A DNA stretch of 64,000 nt from Drosophila persimilis (Eukaryota > Arthropoda > Insecta > Diptera > Drosophilidae). How positions within the stretch are numbered: position 1 is the stretch's first letter; the number at the start of each line of letters is the position of its first letter. Shown here one piece after another: positions 1 through 13,446 of the stretch. The stretch is from assembly GCF_003286085.1 (NCBI RefSeq), contig NW_020825289.1:8184001-8248000 (forward strand), read 5' to 3'. The notes under the pieces are model-generated. The model made no database searches. It saw only the letters and a program-made list of their open reading frames with translations, and was not told the DNA's origin. The translations under genes were made by a program, and so were the position numbers.

Positions 1-2025
1 GCGGAAATAAGTAAATCAAAAACAATTTAAAGCCCGTCTCTGCCATCATCATTAGCAGAAGCTGCTGAATCGGTGGGGGTCCCGAGTGCTGAGTCCTCAG
101 TCGTGAGGGAGTCTCCTGGCTCGAAAGTGTGGGGCGGGGGTGCAGCTGTCAGGCAGTATGCTTTAACTTAATTAGCCTGGCGTCTCAGCCAAATAGAAAT
201 GCTTGCCTACAAGTCACTCACAAACAGACGATGGATCCACCCCAATCCGAAACCCCCTTCCACACACACTCCACCCCCGACCCACCCACAAAACACTGAA
301 GCTCAAAGCTCAGAAAACTTCTACACAAGAGTTAATGAAATTTTCGAAAATTTCCAACACACAGCGGACCAGCGAACCTCAAAAGCAATTAATCACCTGC
401 ATTAAAGCGTGTTAGGTGCCGACATCCGAGACACTCCTCTCTGCCCCACCGCAGCTCCCTTTCTCACTGTAGCAGTGTGTGTTATATAATGATGTTTGAG
501 GAAAAGGACAGAAGGAACCACCCGCAGAGGCAGAAACAGAGGCAGAGCCCACCTGCCTCCAAAAGACTCCAGAAAGCTGAGTGCTTTGTGTTATTGTTTG
601 CGTAGGAGACCAGCAGCAGCCACAGCCAATTGTGTTTGCTTTTTTGGTACTTAATCCTATTAATTACCTGGTCTCTCGCTCTCTCCCTGTCCGTGTCCCT
701 GTCCTTGACTCTTTTATTTCCCATACTTTCTTGTTAATATTAGTGCCAGGTGAAAAAGTACTTGATGGGTGAGACCTTGAGACCGCATTGACAAAATAGT
801 ATGTATATCCGAAAGTATGGAAAACTACTGCAGAGTATACGTATGCAATACGTCCTGTATTTAAAGGATACCATTTGTGATTGGTCATGCATCTACTACT
901 ACAAATTCTATCATACAAATTGCTTCTTTTGAAGATCGCAACTTTGCGAAATCCCAATACAATCGTTTAACAATAACAACCTTTGAGAATTCCAAGAGGT
1001 TCCCCCTTTAGTGGAGTGGTGATAAATTATTTGCTTATTAGCTAAGAAACAACACCAGAAAAAATTCGCTAATCAAAAACAAGCCCGCGACTCTACCTTT
1101 ATACCCAATACTGAGTCACTATGTGGGTTGCTATACCGCTCCGCTCTGCCAGAGCGCGCACACTGCGCGAGGTAGAGTGTGTGAAAGAGAGAGGGAAAGA
1201 TTGAGTAATCGCGTAGGAGGCGTTTGGGTAGCCACTGCAATTTCATTTGATATGGTCACTATCTATCATTTTGCGTTTTCGGTTTTCTTGTATCTTCAAA
1301 TACTTATGCACCCCTATATTCTTCGAGTACCGCTATAAAACAATCAAAAATGTACGAGGAAATCTGGAAAAAACAGTATAAACAGTAAACAAAAGCAGAA
1401 AGACTCACCTGTTCCTATGTGTAATACGATAGTGTAGCGTTGCATAATACTTGCTGTTTCCTTTTTTTGCTGTCTGCTTTTCTCTCTTCATATGAGTAGT
1501 TCCTTCATTACTCTTATTTTTTCCAATCACTTTTATTCAATTTTAGCCCATATCGCCTTGCACTCTTTGTCGGCTTGTACTTCTTGCCTCCTTGTTGCAT
1601 CCCTTTCGGCTTTTTTCCACTTAAATGAATGCTGCAAGCCCAGGCGATTCATTGACTTTTTTCGATCCTTTTTCACACATTGCAATTTTTTTTAATTGTT
1701 CCTTATATTTTGGCTGTCCGGACTTTTTCCACAACTTTTCATCACTTCTCCGTATTTTTACAATATTTTTCTTCACTATTCCGGCAGATTTTCCTTCTAA
1801 ACACTTTTTCAATAATTTTCCGAACATATTCCTCTATTTTTCAAGATCCTTTACGCCATGACACAAAAAACATGCGCCTCCGCTGGGATCTTAGTGTACA
1901 TGTAGATATGTGAAGGTTAAATCAAAATATGTAAGCTCTGGGTTTTTCTTTATGTCATTTACTGTCTTTCACCGTGTGACCATTTTATCTCTCCTTTACA
2001 TCTAATGTTATCGAAGCGCTTAAAT

Positions 2026-2208
2026 TCACAACACAACACAATGTCTTATCCTTATGGCAAAGCCATGCTCAAAGTCGATGGGATAAAATCCATGCCGATC
2101 TTCGTAAACCACACAAGCGGCATGGAGCTCCGCTATGTGTTCCATACCCAAATGCTTGCTGCGATCCACAATTTTGACTTCCTGCGATGACAGATCCTCC
2201 AGATCCAT
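2026..2208 (-). CDS. Possible small protein, 60 aa, unrecognised
   Basis: An ATG at 2208 in a good context (GAGAGATGG) opens 60 codons ending in TGA. The composition is unlike the AT-rich surroundings: balanced acidic, basic and hydrophobic residues, starting MDLEDLSSQEVK and including ELHAACVVYEDRHGFYPIDF, with mostly G/C third positions in its first half. No signal peptide or membrane segment. I do not recognise the family. It could be a small gene, one exon of a larger minus-strand gene, or the relic of a duplicated gene. No clear splice partner, TATA box or polyadenylation signal was found, so existence as a gene is uncertain. Confidence 0.3.
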   Translation of the reverse strand: MDLEDLSSQEVKIVDRSKHLGMEHIAELHAACVVYEDRHGFYPIDFEHGFAIRIRHCVVL

Positions 2209-5099
2209 CTCTCCAAGTTGCCAAACACTTAAGCACCAGCCTGGCAATAGAGCTGCCCAAGGGCGGGAGAGTATGAATGTTCAAATTAAATTGTATTGGA
2301 ATTCGGATCTGTTTCGATTACGACACGTCAAACAGCAAATTACTCCGAGGGGAAACTGTATGGGCAGGACTCCAATTAATTACACGGCGACTACACGGCA
2401 ACTACACGTTTTCTACAAAATGGGAGGAAAACGATAGGCAAAACGGCCCAGAAAATTCAACGCCTACAAGGTAAAATCCACCTCTTGCTCTTATATACCT
2501 TGAAGACCAAATCGACTATTGTCCTGAGGTGAGGTTTTGAGTGTTGTCCATACCCCTTTTAATAGCCCCTGCAAATTGATGCTCTCCCAAAGACACGCTC
2601 TTTCCCTTTCTAACCCACGCACATTGCCGCAGAGGAAGCTCTTCTTCTTGTTGTCGCTTTTGATCCTCTCTGAGCGAGTTGTCTCTCTCCCTAAGCACTC
2701 TCCCACACCTATAGGACAGACAGTGGACAACAACCAACGGTAAATCGTAAAAACAGCACATGCAGCGCGCTGCATCGTTTACAACGAACTTTAAACAATT
2801 AAAGAGAAAAACAACATGAGCGATGCCGAAAGTAAATACAATTTAAGACTTCTCATGTTCTCTTTTGCACCCTTCACATTCACTCATTCCATTTCACTCA
2901 GCAAATTCTGCTCCAGCTTTCCTTTACTCGGTGAATCCCATGCTGTTTACAGTACAAACACACACTACGACGAGAAGCGCACGAAAACAAATTAGTTGCG
3001 TGTAATTTAATTTGAAAAAGCGAGTGCGTTTTTCAAACAAAATGAAAACTGTGAATTTGCGAATTAAAGCAAACAACGGAAACACCGACTGAGCACAAGG
3101 GCTTCCCGGTTGACTCTGAGATACCCTTCCACGCAACCCACGCAACCCGACCCATTGAACATTTGATTAGACTATAGCTTAAAGGAGCATAGATTTCCAG
3201 ACCTTCTAACTGCGCTATTTTCCAATGGCAGCTTTCTTCTCATCTGATTAAAGCCAATATACCTTCCGTCTGTAAGTGTATACAGAACAACGAGCACCAA
3301 CAAAGCGTGCCACCGCACAAGTTGAGAAAATACGCTAATTGGATTCCATTGAAGCATTCAGAGCATCTCACGCTGTTCCTGCGTACCCCGTAGCGTGCTC
3401 CTTTAACCGTTCCCTGCAGCCACCACCCACCCCCATCCTTTGATGGCCCAGTTAATAGACATTATACGCAATTATGATTCGTGGTTAAGATGTCATTGTC
3501 GTCGTTGGTGCTTTGTTCATGTTGGTGCTGTTGTTTTGCTCGAATCTTGTGTTATTTTGTGTGTTTGGGGAATTATTACGGATTACGGGATTTTATTACA
3601 ATGGGACCAGGTTTACGTGGCAGTAAGGCTAGACTTATTTGAGTGAGAATTTTGTAAATACTTGAGAAGTCATTATGAATTTGTGAACAGAAAACTATAG
3701 AACAGAGTCTATTCTAAACTACTTCTAGGCTTTAAGTCTGTTTACCTTTACTCTGAATACTTGCAACTACTCCTAAGATATTCCTGGCTAGTAAATCCCC
3801 GTACCTTTGCCTGCCTTTGTGTCCTTAGGGCACTTTTCCTTAAACTGGCACAAAACTTCTGCTCGTCCGTAGCCCTATGGCCAGCTTAATTATAACTTTT
3901 GTAAGCGCCAAAGTCAAAGTTGGTCAAAGGTGTTCCGGCTCCTATAAAGTGAGGGCGCTAAAAAGTGGTCTAGCATTTCCCAACATACTATTATGCATAC
4001 ATATTTACATAGTATATACGCGCATATACCCTCTCTGCCTGTGTTTCTGTGTGTGTTTTACCGTGTTTGTTGCGGTCATGCCAGCCAGCGAGAGTCAGAC
4101 CACCACAGAATCCCAAGCATCTGCCGCATAATTGCATACACATAGCATATGCCACGCGGATGCAGAGAGTGGGTGGAGGGGGTGGATTGGGGCAGGGACA
4201 TGGGATCGTTTCCCGAACGACAGCATAAATCCTGGGCTTCTGTCTTCCTGGTTATTGTTTATCATGCACACACCGTATGTGGCCCGCAACAGAGGCAGCA
4301 GCCGCATACAATAACGCATACGCCATGTGTGCTCTGCTTCTCCTAACCATCCACCTCCATGGCAGCAAATATAAATATTTTAAAGTGCCGACCCAAGCAG
4401 ACTCAAGCTCTAATTTAGCCAAGTGAACAGCCAGGTGCCGGTGAGCCAGCCATCCATCTAATTAACCAATTCAATGGCTAATTTCAAACTCATTTGCGGG
4501 CTTCACTCAGGAAACAATCACGAACTATATATATGAGTACTTATGGCTTTCGTTGAGGCATAACTGAATAGGAAGTGGCTTGAAGCGATGTTCGGCATCG
4601 ATTAGGCAACTTTAAACCAACCTTAACCACTATCAGCGGCTAAATATATCCCAAGTAGCTCCGATTAACTATACATCATTCTCAATGCCTTCCATTCTTA
4701 TTCGGAAATGGCCTGGAAAATAGTTAGATGGACACCACATTCAACAAACTATTCTTTGAAGCTTGTCTATGGCAGTTAAACAAACTGTTAAATAGCGCCA
4801 AAAATACACAAAAATACGTAAATTAAATTTGTGGATTCACCCCTTTGGCCGGATCCAGACCCAGTGGGGCCGTGGTCCAAATTGAAATGCAAGCTGTCGC
4901 CGGCTCCATTTCACGTTCCAGTGTCTTTCGCCACTCGGTTGTAGCTTCTGGTGGTGCTGCTTTTCCCGCTGCTGTTGACAAATGCAAAACCATTTGCCAA
5001 ATAAATAAGCAGCTCAACGTAAATAAATATGCTTTCGCCACGCGCATTTACACTCAATAAAGATGCTCCAAAGCTGGCCCCCAGACGACGCTACGTCGT

Positions 5100-5222
5100 G
5101 GATGCGAGTACGGATGCGGATGATGATGATGATGCCAGTGGAAGTGGCAATGGCAATGGAAATGGGATTGGGATTGGAAATGGAGGTGGCGATGGCGATG
5201 GCAGTGGCGGTGGCGATGCGGG
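5100..5222 (+). repeat. Degenerate GGAAATGG/GATGGC simple repeat
   Basis: Imperfect short repeats of GGNAATGG, GGGATTGG and GATGGC run through this stretch. Translated they give Gly/Asn/Asp-rich nonsense, so open frames here are a by-product of repeat structure rather than genes. Confidence 0.6.
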
Positions 5223-8200
5223 AGTCAAAGGATAAGTCTGGCATAAAAATTGTATTTTAATGCCATCGCATAAATAACACAAACAGGACACTGGTCCCAC
5301 GCTCTCAGACATGGACACGAGGGCGGGCGCGGGCGCGGACGCGGACGCAGGACGTGGCTGACAGCAGTGGTATTTTATCAAAAGGAAAAATCCCAGCAGT
5401 TTAGCCCAGCCCCAATCCCAACCCACTGGCACTAATTTAGGTGCCGAAAAATCAACAGGAAACAAACATGCCAAGGAAGAGGAATAGCCAGGGATCCATC
5501 CTGGACGAAGGACAACCGGGCACGCCTCACTGCACAGGCGGCGTTGACAACAGCAGCGTCAGGAGAGCAGGAGGCAAAAGGACCAGGAAATTAAGGAGGG
5601 CTGGGAGAAGCATCTTCATCATCTGGGGCGAAGGCGGCGGCATATGTTAGCGTTAGGCGCTAGGGCCAGACGCTGGCGCTCATCAATAAAATCATCGGGG
5701 TCATTAAGTGGATTAACTGCAGCCATCAGAAGCATGTGGTGCCCAGGACTCAAAACGCAAAACGCCAAACGCGCACACACACAGACAAACAGATATACAC
5801 ACCCACAAAGAGGAAGGGGGGAAGGGAGGTATGGGAGGTCCACAGTCAGTTTTATCATTATCCCTGCTTTACACTTCATAACAGGGCGGCAGAGGCACAG
5901 TGGAAGGCAGAAGTCAGACTAGTGGCATAAACAAAAGGAAGCACTGGCCTAGTCCCAAAACATATTAAGCCCACTGTGCGGTGTCCCCATCACGTCTGGG
6001 CAATGGCAAAATGTTTTTGTACGAGTATGTGCTTCCTTCGGCGTCTCCTTCTTCTTGGGAGCATTCTTTCGAGCAGAAGCAAGGCAAAAGGCAGAAGGCA
6101 GAAGGCAGCAGACAGACGGCGGCAAGGGATGGCATCTCTTGTCCTGATGTGCTGTTGTTATTGACATGTACGAATTAGGTTAAATTTATTTACTGTCAGT
6201 TCAGTGAACTGCAAATGGTTTTAGTTTATTAAATTTACCACCCACACTCGCCAGACTCAGACACAATCTGTTTTAAGTTGGTTAAATGCAAGATGGCAGA
6301 GAAATCAAGATTGAGCCATCTCGAGAGCATCTCTCGGAGCTCAACTTTTAATTTGCACAGTTGTAAAGACCGATTGCCGTTTGATTAATCACCTCTGCAC
6401 AGTTCTGTGGAGGCAGGAGTGGCAACTCGAACTGTATTAATCAGGGCACGTTGAACGCTGCTCATTTATTTGAAAATGCGCAAAAAACGATAGCCAAAGA
6501 GGGGTATGGCCTGGTTCGGCTCGGTTTGGATGGGATCAAATCATTTGGGTTCGGTTGAAAGGGACTTCTAGTCGTTTAATACACGATATTCGTAGCTTGC
6601 AAGGGTATGCCGTACTGGTGGAAACGTATGCCATAAACATATTCGAAGCGATTCAATAAATCCTCCATTTGTGGGTGTATGGGTCTTAGCTGCCTTTCCC
6701 TATTAAATGCTGCTCTTAAATGAGAGTTTATTGTTCTCTCTCTCTAACAGCAGAGTACAGGGCACCTTCAAGTCGAAATATTCCTTCATATTCGCTGCTT
6801 TCTATTTCTTTTTTTTTGTTTAAAACCACTTCAACAAATGGCTGTGGCAGTCAAAGTTAAGCTGGCAAAGCGGCAAATAAAAAATGACTGAGCGCGTCCT
6901 TCCTAAAAGCTTTTCGCAAAAGTTTGCTTGGCATTGGGCGGAGGAATGGGAAGGGGAAACGGAAGGCTGCCACATCGAGCGTTTGCGCTGGAAATCAATT
7001 AAATTGAAATTACGCATACGACATGTGTGCCAATCGCAAACAGCTTTCGCTTTTGCGCTGAGGCGACTTTTCCCCGGAATTATCGCTGGCAAATTGAATT
7101 CGAAATTCGTTCTGCTCCACCCGCCCCATAAGCGCCTGCCCCCACCTCTCCTTTGTATAGTCAAAATCTGCAGAACGTGATGTTTGAAACTGGAACAAAG
7201 TTGTTTCAATATTTGCCAGAGTTCTTAGTGGGGGGAGTAGTTTATACGACTACGAATATGCTTGGGAAACGAAATTCGCTGGCCATAAATTGTATTTAAG
7301 CAGTTGAAAATTGAATTCAAGCACAAATTCCTTCTCCAGTCTTATCCGTTTCATTTAGAAGCATTTCCAGCAGCTAAATGTATTAAGATATTATGTAACA
7401 TATAAAGTATAATCAAAAGCTTGAGGTGTTTTCCAAATTGGTTATCTTAGAGGGCTCCTTAAGCTCCTTAGTTCTTTGATATATTTGAAATAATATCAAT
7501 TACTACCTATAAACAGATTAAACAGATTAACATCATGCTCTGCACGGCAGTTTCTTCCACTGGTTGATTCTTGAAGTGCTGCCAAACATGTTGGCCATGG
7601 TGCTAATTAATGTAGGGCTTTAAAGTATTAACTTTAATATTGCCCATGCCACACAGCTTACCACAGACACACCCACTCTTCCACTGGACATTGTCACACT
7701 CGGTGCATTAATTAAATTTGTCGATAATTGCAGGCACCGAAGAGTCCGGACAAAGACAAGGCCCAGCCTCAGGGACGGGCAACAAAAAATACCCGCTATC
7801 CCAAGAAAAAATATAAACAGCTCAAACCAAAGAACAATGTAGGAAATAACAAATTTAAATAAATAAGTACAGACACTTTCCTGTTAAAAGACCGGAAATC
7901 TAGGTATTGTGTGCATCCCTGGCTTCAGGCAAAAGGCACATTTAAGTGTCGTTTTTAAATTGATTAAAAAACTGCAGCTTCTCTGCTCTCTATATACCCT
8001 GTACTCAAAGCGTTTCCGACCTGGAGATCAAGGAAAATATGTTTAAGAAATGGAATACAGAGTATTTTAATGGAACATGGAAACAATCCAGGAATTACAC
8101 ATCAACAAATTAAGAAACCAAAGAAAAAGTGCGACTCTTGTTTTTAATATTTTCTTGTGGAAAGATTTCTCGATTTTTGGTTATGGGAAATGTCGACTAT

Positions 8201-9911
8201 AGCCTTTTTGTTTGGCGCTGGACAATATTTAATTAACAAGGCGTAGGCGTCGTTTTGACTGGGCGACATTTTTAATTTCCTTTTTCAGAAGCACAGGAAG
8301 TGCCGTCACATAAACCGGAAGTGGGGAGCGCCACACACACACAGCGTCAGTCGAAAAGCGTCAAAGAGGCGCATAATTAACTTGTTGCCACGCCCACGAG
8401 CAGCACTTGAAAAGCAAGGGAAAAAAATGCCGGAACACTCGGAAAACTGTTGAAAGCGGAAGGAGGAAGGACTCAACTTTCACTGCGGCCCGGCCAAAGC
8501 TTGCCAAAGAAATGAGCAGACATTGACTGCGAGACGGAGTCGAAGTCCTAGTCCGAGACGTGGCTAAAACTTTTGCCATTGCTCGAACATAATTATAAAA
8601 GTTTCGACAAGTATTTGGCCAGGTGGGCAAGGAGCAGTTCCATACAGAAACAAAACGAAACGGATGCCGCAGGAGAGAGAAGGAAACCAAAACTGGACCA
8701 AGGTTTGGCGGAGGAACCTGCGCCATCGTCGCCAAGTGGCAATTGCCAAGTGCCACGAGCGGCGGCAACTTTGTTCGCACTCTGCACCAAAGTACTCACC
8801 TCGAGCCAGCCACCATCTACCGTCCCATGAATCCTTCCATTCGGTTTCCAACTAATTAGCCTGCTATTGGCATTTTTGCTTAAGCGCTTAATGAGCTCGT
8901 TGAAATCGGTAGGCAGCCTTTGCATGCGTTAATTGCTTCGGCATTCACCACACATTCCGTACTGGCCGTACTGGCACCTTAAGCCACCTGATGGACTTAA
9001 TTCCGTTATGATGTGTCCTGCGCAAGAGGTATTTGTACGAGGCCATCAAAAATAGGTGCAAACCGTGGACATGATTTAGAAGCTATCTAGAGATAGCACC
9101 CAGAGAAAAAAACCTTGAGGCCCGAATAGTTACACTTAGATTTACGAGTATATACGTGCTTTTTGAACCAAGATTGGAAATATCTACTGTCAAGACCTTA
9201 AAGAAAAGTCTAGACAGGTACAATTATGTCTTCTATTATTATGGCTAGACCCATGAAAAGGATGCATCGTTACAGGATTGCATGCATACAAAAGTGATAT
9301 TTTGCGACTACATATATTGTATAAGTGTTTTCTACCCTTTGTAGTCGTACTTTTATGGGCTTACAGATATTTTCTCCGCCCACAAACGGGCATTCATAAA
9401 TATCTTCAGTCAAATTTAGGGATCGGTAAGTGAACGTGTATAGAATCGTGTTCTTTAAGTACAATAATGTTTGAACAGTACAATAAACATATTCATGTTT
9501 AATAAATATATTTAAGTCAAACCGAATTGTATTTAACTTCTGTATAATCTGTCAGTTTTCATCTCAGAGATCGTGAGAGATCTATGATCTATGATGATCG
9601 ATTGCGAAACACAACAATCCATTTTGATATAACCATCTCCGGCTCATTGGCCCGTACAAAATAAAGCGAGATCTCGACAAATATGATGCGACTGTTCTAC
9701 GGTTTTCGAATGACACGAATGACGTTCGTACCCGTACTGCGAATCTACGATACATACTCGTATGTCTGGACACATTCGGTATTTGATCTTTTTTATGGCT
9801 AATGTGAAAACATTGTGTATTTTGGAACCCAAATAAAATTATCAAATTGGATCAGAATTGTCCACAATTCCTTTAGAATTCAACAGCAACAACATGGGGG
9901 GAGCGATCCTT

Positions 9912-12900
9912 CTACGCTTTCTTCCGCTTGCGCTTCTCCACATGCATCTGCAACGTTGCTGGCTGCTGCTGCAGCAAACGTCTTGGAGGGTGGGGAATGC
10001 CAACGGGGAAATCAGTACCAAGCGGACGTGGGGTATATGCTCGAGCTCTGCACCTTGGACAATCGTGGCCAACTGCCACTGGGCCCGCAGGATATATTAT
10101 CAGGTACAAGCACATCAGACGATGGCATACGAAGAGTATCGGCAGGAAGAGCAAGGAGCACAGCAGCAAGCCCACCCAGGCACTATTCTGCAAAGATAAA
10201 CATGAGACAAAAAGAAGATCAGCTAGAAACTAGTATGGGATGTGATGTGATGTCTGTACTCACTAGGGGATTCACCAGGCGCTCACAAACGAAACGAACG
10301 CCACGATAGTAAATGTAGGCGAGGTGCTGGCAATGTCCGACATTTTTGTTGGATTCACTAATTATCATATCTATGTATTCGCGGATCTGGCTGTTGATGG
10401 CGTCGGTAAGATTCTTGGCAAGATTATTGATATACTCCTTGCCTTGTTTTTGGATAAACTTCTCAGCCCTTAATATCCTAGAGAGCAAGATATCAATTGA
10501 ATCGCCAAAATCTAAGTTCTCGTACAAAATGAGTTCACTGATCTTCTTAACATGGCGCTTCATCGTATTCGTTGTCTGTACTAGTCTGTCGTTATATGTG
10601 TTATACATCTTTTCGACATCAATGCGACTGTTATGGAAAGACACGTGAGCATTCCAGTAGTAATAATGGTAGGTGCTATATCCCTTATAGTCGGGCGGGT
10701 CACCATCATGGTACGTATAATAATTTAATTTACTGACAAGGACTTCTTCGGCGATTACTCGCAACTGATTCGCAATATTGGGTACCATAGGGTAAGTTGA
10801 ATAACGAGTGCATAGGTGTGGTAGGTATGAGCTGCCGTGGTAGGTGGAGAGATTACCTTTACGCATTTCACGAAGTCGCTTTTTTTCCTCGTCAGTCAAG
10901 AGGTACAGCATTGACAGATCGTCGGTAAACTGCTTAGTTTCTTTGGGGTCATCGAGTGACAACTGCAGGCGTGTCAGGTCGTCGACATTGAAAAGATTAT
11001 TCACTTGCAGCAGGTGAAAGATGGACTCATTTGCCTTGCAGTTCCTGATGGCATTCGACATACGCATGGGAGGCAAAACGAAATCTTCACCTGTGAGCGA
11101 CAACAATCTGCTAACATCTAGCTTTGCGTCCAGCACCCGAAAGAGTGTATTCTTATCGCCTTCGCTCGTCGGGGCGCAGGCTCCCTCATAGGTAACCACC
11201 CCGATGAGCAAGTAGAATAGTCCAACCAGCGTAACGAACGAGTAAATAATAAATATTAGAATCATGGCCCTGAAATATGCACAAGCATAAAAGATAACGA
11301 AAGAGATAAACCTCTAAAGGCAGCGCACTCACATTAGCAGACAGGAGGCGCCCGTTGACTTGCTGCAGAATCCAAGTCCACCAGCTGCCGTCCGACTTGG
11401 ACCGATGCAGCCGCACAAGAGTGCCAATATCAGGATTATAATAAGCTGCGATGCAAGCACTTTGCTCGTATAAGCGAGGTATAAGGCCAAGGAAAGGCAG
11501 GTTTACTTACTATAAAGGTTAAGACGCATGTAATTTCGTATATATCATCGCGATCTTGGCCAAGCTTTTCGTAGACATCGTCGTAAGTCTTTGTGGAACG
11601 CTTGGTATTGAGGTGAATATCACTGATCACTGCCTCAATTATGTTGCGTATTTTTGAGGCATATCCAAAAAGGGTACCATGCCCCCTGCCGATATCTCGC
11701 TTCAATGGCGGGATGATGAGTTCCATCTGCTTACGGATTTTGTCACTTACTTCTTTTAGGCGAACCAATGCTCTCTTCGGTATTTCAAAATATTTCTCTT
11801 TAATAATCGTTTCGATACCCTCCACATAGACAGTTGTATTGGGAATCTGCAAAAAACGTAGTCAGTAGCGGTAGGGTGTCTCAATAGAAAGATAATACCT
11901 GATCATAGTGTAGGCATTTCGCATAGCCTAATTCCGGAATTTCGTTATAGCGGTTGAAAGACCAGGTGTCGGTTCTTTGGCATAAAACGGCGCATGCATG
12001 GTTAATGTCTCGTTTCACTCCTCGAAGACCTGAAAGGAGAGGATAAATTCGAATTGGCCAATATGTTATTTGCATAGTTACAGTCTCGATATTGGGACCC
12101 ATACATGCGTAATTCCTTCTCCAACACATCCAGATTACGCATGATGATTAGAGCTTCTGGCATGTTGTCTAAGATGCGCTCTAATTCAGCCAGCGCATTG
12201 CTGTCGGATGTATCCGCGAGGTCAAGGAAGATGTGTTTATCCGCATCTACAGAAGGTGGAAAGGAGGCGTCAAATGCGAAGGGGGCAACAAGGCACAAAG
12301 GGATGGCAATTCTGAATGAACTTACGTTCCAATACATCGATAATGTGCGTCTCCAATTCCATAAAGTTTTTCAAAAAAAGATGCGTGATGTGATTAGCCA
12401 CATCCTTCAGAAAGGAGCAAGTGTCCTCGCTGCCGCGCCGCATTGTCATTGAAGTATCGTCAAATCCCCGATCCAAAAACTTGTTCGACACAAACGCAAT
12501 ATAGACGCCAAAGCTGAGGAGATTCCGAACACATTACTAGGGCGATTATACTCAGATCCAGATCCAGACCCAGACCCAGACCAAGACTCACCATAAGCCC
12601 AAGATAAGTATCGCTAGGCATATGCCGCAACAGATGCGCCGCTTGAAGTCCCTTGCGACAGTGCATGCCGGACATCCCTGCTTGCACCGACGACAGCAGC
12701 AGAGGCAGCAATAGCATACACTGCAGGAAATGGCAATAGGATTCAAATGTCGCATCTTCCTCATAGCGAATGAGTCTTCACTTACCCTATACACGGGATG
12801 AGAATGATGCCGGCCATGAAGAATATCACGAAGAAAAGCAGCAACCAGTAGCGAGCCAACAGATCGGTCCAATCGTTCCGCTCCACCTTGGGGCCCAGGG

Positions 12901-13446
12901 CCAGCACGTCATCGCCCAACACCATAATATATTCTATAGCACAGGAGCCCAATTGAAGCATAGGATGGTGGAGTCAGTTCGTGGGTGATACTCACTCTGT
13001 GGCAGCGGCGGATCGTCGGTGAACACCAGCCGGAAGAGACTTTTCGTAAAGTTGTAGACAAAATTCAGGGATGTGGTTGGTGAGGTAAAATCGCGGGTGT
13101 AGTTGGGACGCCCCTTGTACTTTGTGTACTCGACAGGAGGCCAGTGCACCTGTCCAAGCTGTTCGTGCGTCGTGCCATCGCCCTCGTAGCCCGCGCGCCA
13201 CCAGGATGACGGATCTGTGTCATTACCCGCCTCATCACCACTACCCGCCTCATCCCCACCAGCCGCCGCATCCCCACCAGCCGCCGCATCCCCACCAGCC
13301 GCCGCGGTTGTGTCTTGTCTTGGATCTCGTCTACCAAACGCTTCGTTTCCATCGGGCAACTGAGCCAGGACTGGCATCACTAGTAATGCCAGAACCAGAA
13401 CGTAAACCGGGTTTCGGGGCTTCCATCGCTGTACCTCTGATGTCAT
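9912..13446 (-). CDS. Prominin-family pentaspan membrane glycoprotein
   Basis: Ten coding exons on the minus strand: 13446-12996, 12933-12786, 12720-12592, 12513-12326, 12246-12082, 12029-11899, 11846-11511, 11445-11333, 11269-10264 and 10187-9912. All join in phase to 980 aa with TAG at 9914-9912. Visible: signal peptide (about residues 10-30), an acidic Ala/Gly/Asp repeat, then the family hallmark around the first membrane helix (YIMVLGDD, then LGPKVERNDW), a Cys-rich cytoplasmic loop (CYCCLCCCRRC) after it, two large extracellular loops with the LRGVKRD motif, further paired membrane helices and a last helix with a basic tail ending KRKRKKA. Prominins occupy plasma-membrane protrusions and bind cholesterol-rich membrane; in flies they act in photoreceptor rhabdomere separation and metabolism. 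D. melanogaster has two paralogues, prom and prom-like; I cannot say which this is. Confidence 0.88.
13252..13305 (-). repeat. 18-bp tandem repeat in prominin exon 1
   Basis: Three perfect copies of an 18-bp unit (plus strand ATCCCCACCAGCCGCCGC) lie inside the first exon of the prominin-family gene. On the coding strand each encodes the hexapeptide Ala-Ala-Gly-Gly-Asp-Ala in register, and degenerate copies (GDEAGSGDEAGND) follow. The reading frame is preserved, so copy number can vary without breaking the protein. Confidence 0.9.

Larger units (their letters stand above)
1..9911. other. Gene-poor AT-rich DNA
   Basis: Nearly 10 kb in which I recognise no conserved protein. Open frames are short, repetitive or of random composition. 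The sequence has the texture of Drosophila intergenic or long-intron DNA: many ATTAA/TTAAT tracts, poly-T runs and CAGCAG/GCAGAAGGCAG simple stretches near 6080-6120. The one stretch with convincing codon composition is a 60-codon minus ORF at 2026-2208, listed separately. A Gly/Asn/Asp-type simple repeat lies at 5120-5220. No tRNA, rRNA or transposase was seen. It may hold enhancers or an intron of a gene whose exons lie outside the window. Confidence 0.6.

Noticed and set aside
4823..5047. 74-codon minus ORF with a signal-peptide-like start (MRVAKAYLFTLSCLFIWQMV)
   Set aside because: The leader comes from TTTATTTA/TTTGGCAAATGG sequence typical of fly noncoding DNA; no processing sites or homology were recognised and no TATA box or polyadenylation signal fits.
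5091..5474. 127-codon minus ORF, Pro/Ser/Ala-rich
   Set aside because: It reads the antisense of a GGNAATGG/GATGGC simple repeat and runs on into random sequence.
9270..9464. 64-codon minus ORF with some protein-like composition
   Set aside because: Aromatic-rich content fits random AT-rich sequence; no start context, splice sites or recognised family.
9815..10309. 164-codon plus ORF
   Set aside because: Antisense to the last exon of the prominin-family gene, whose frame is conserved.
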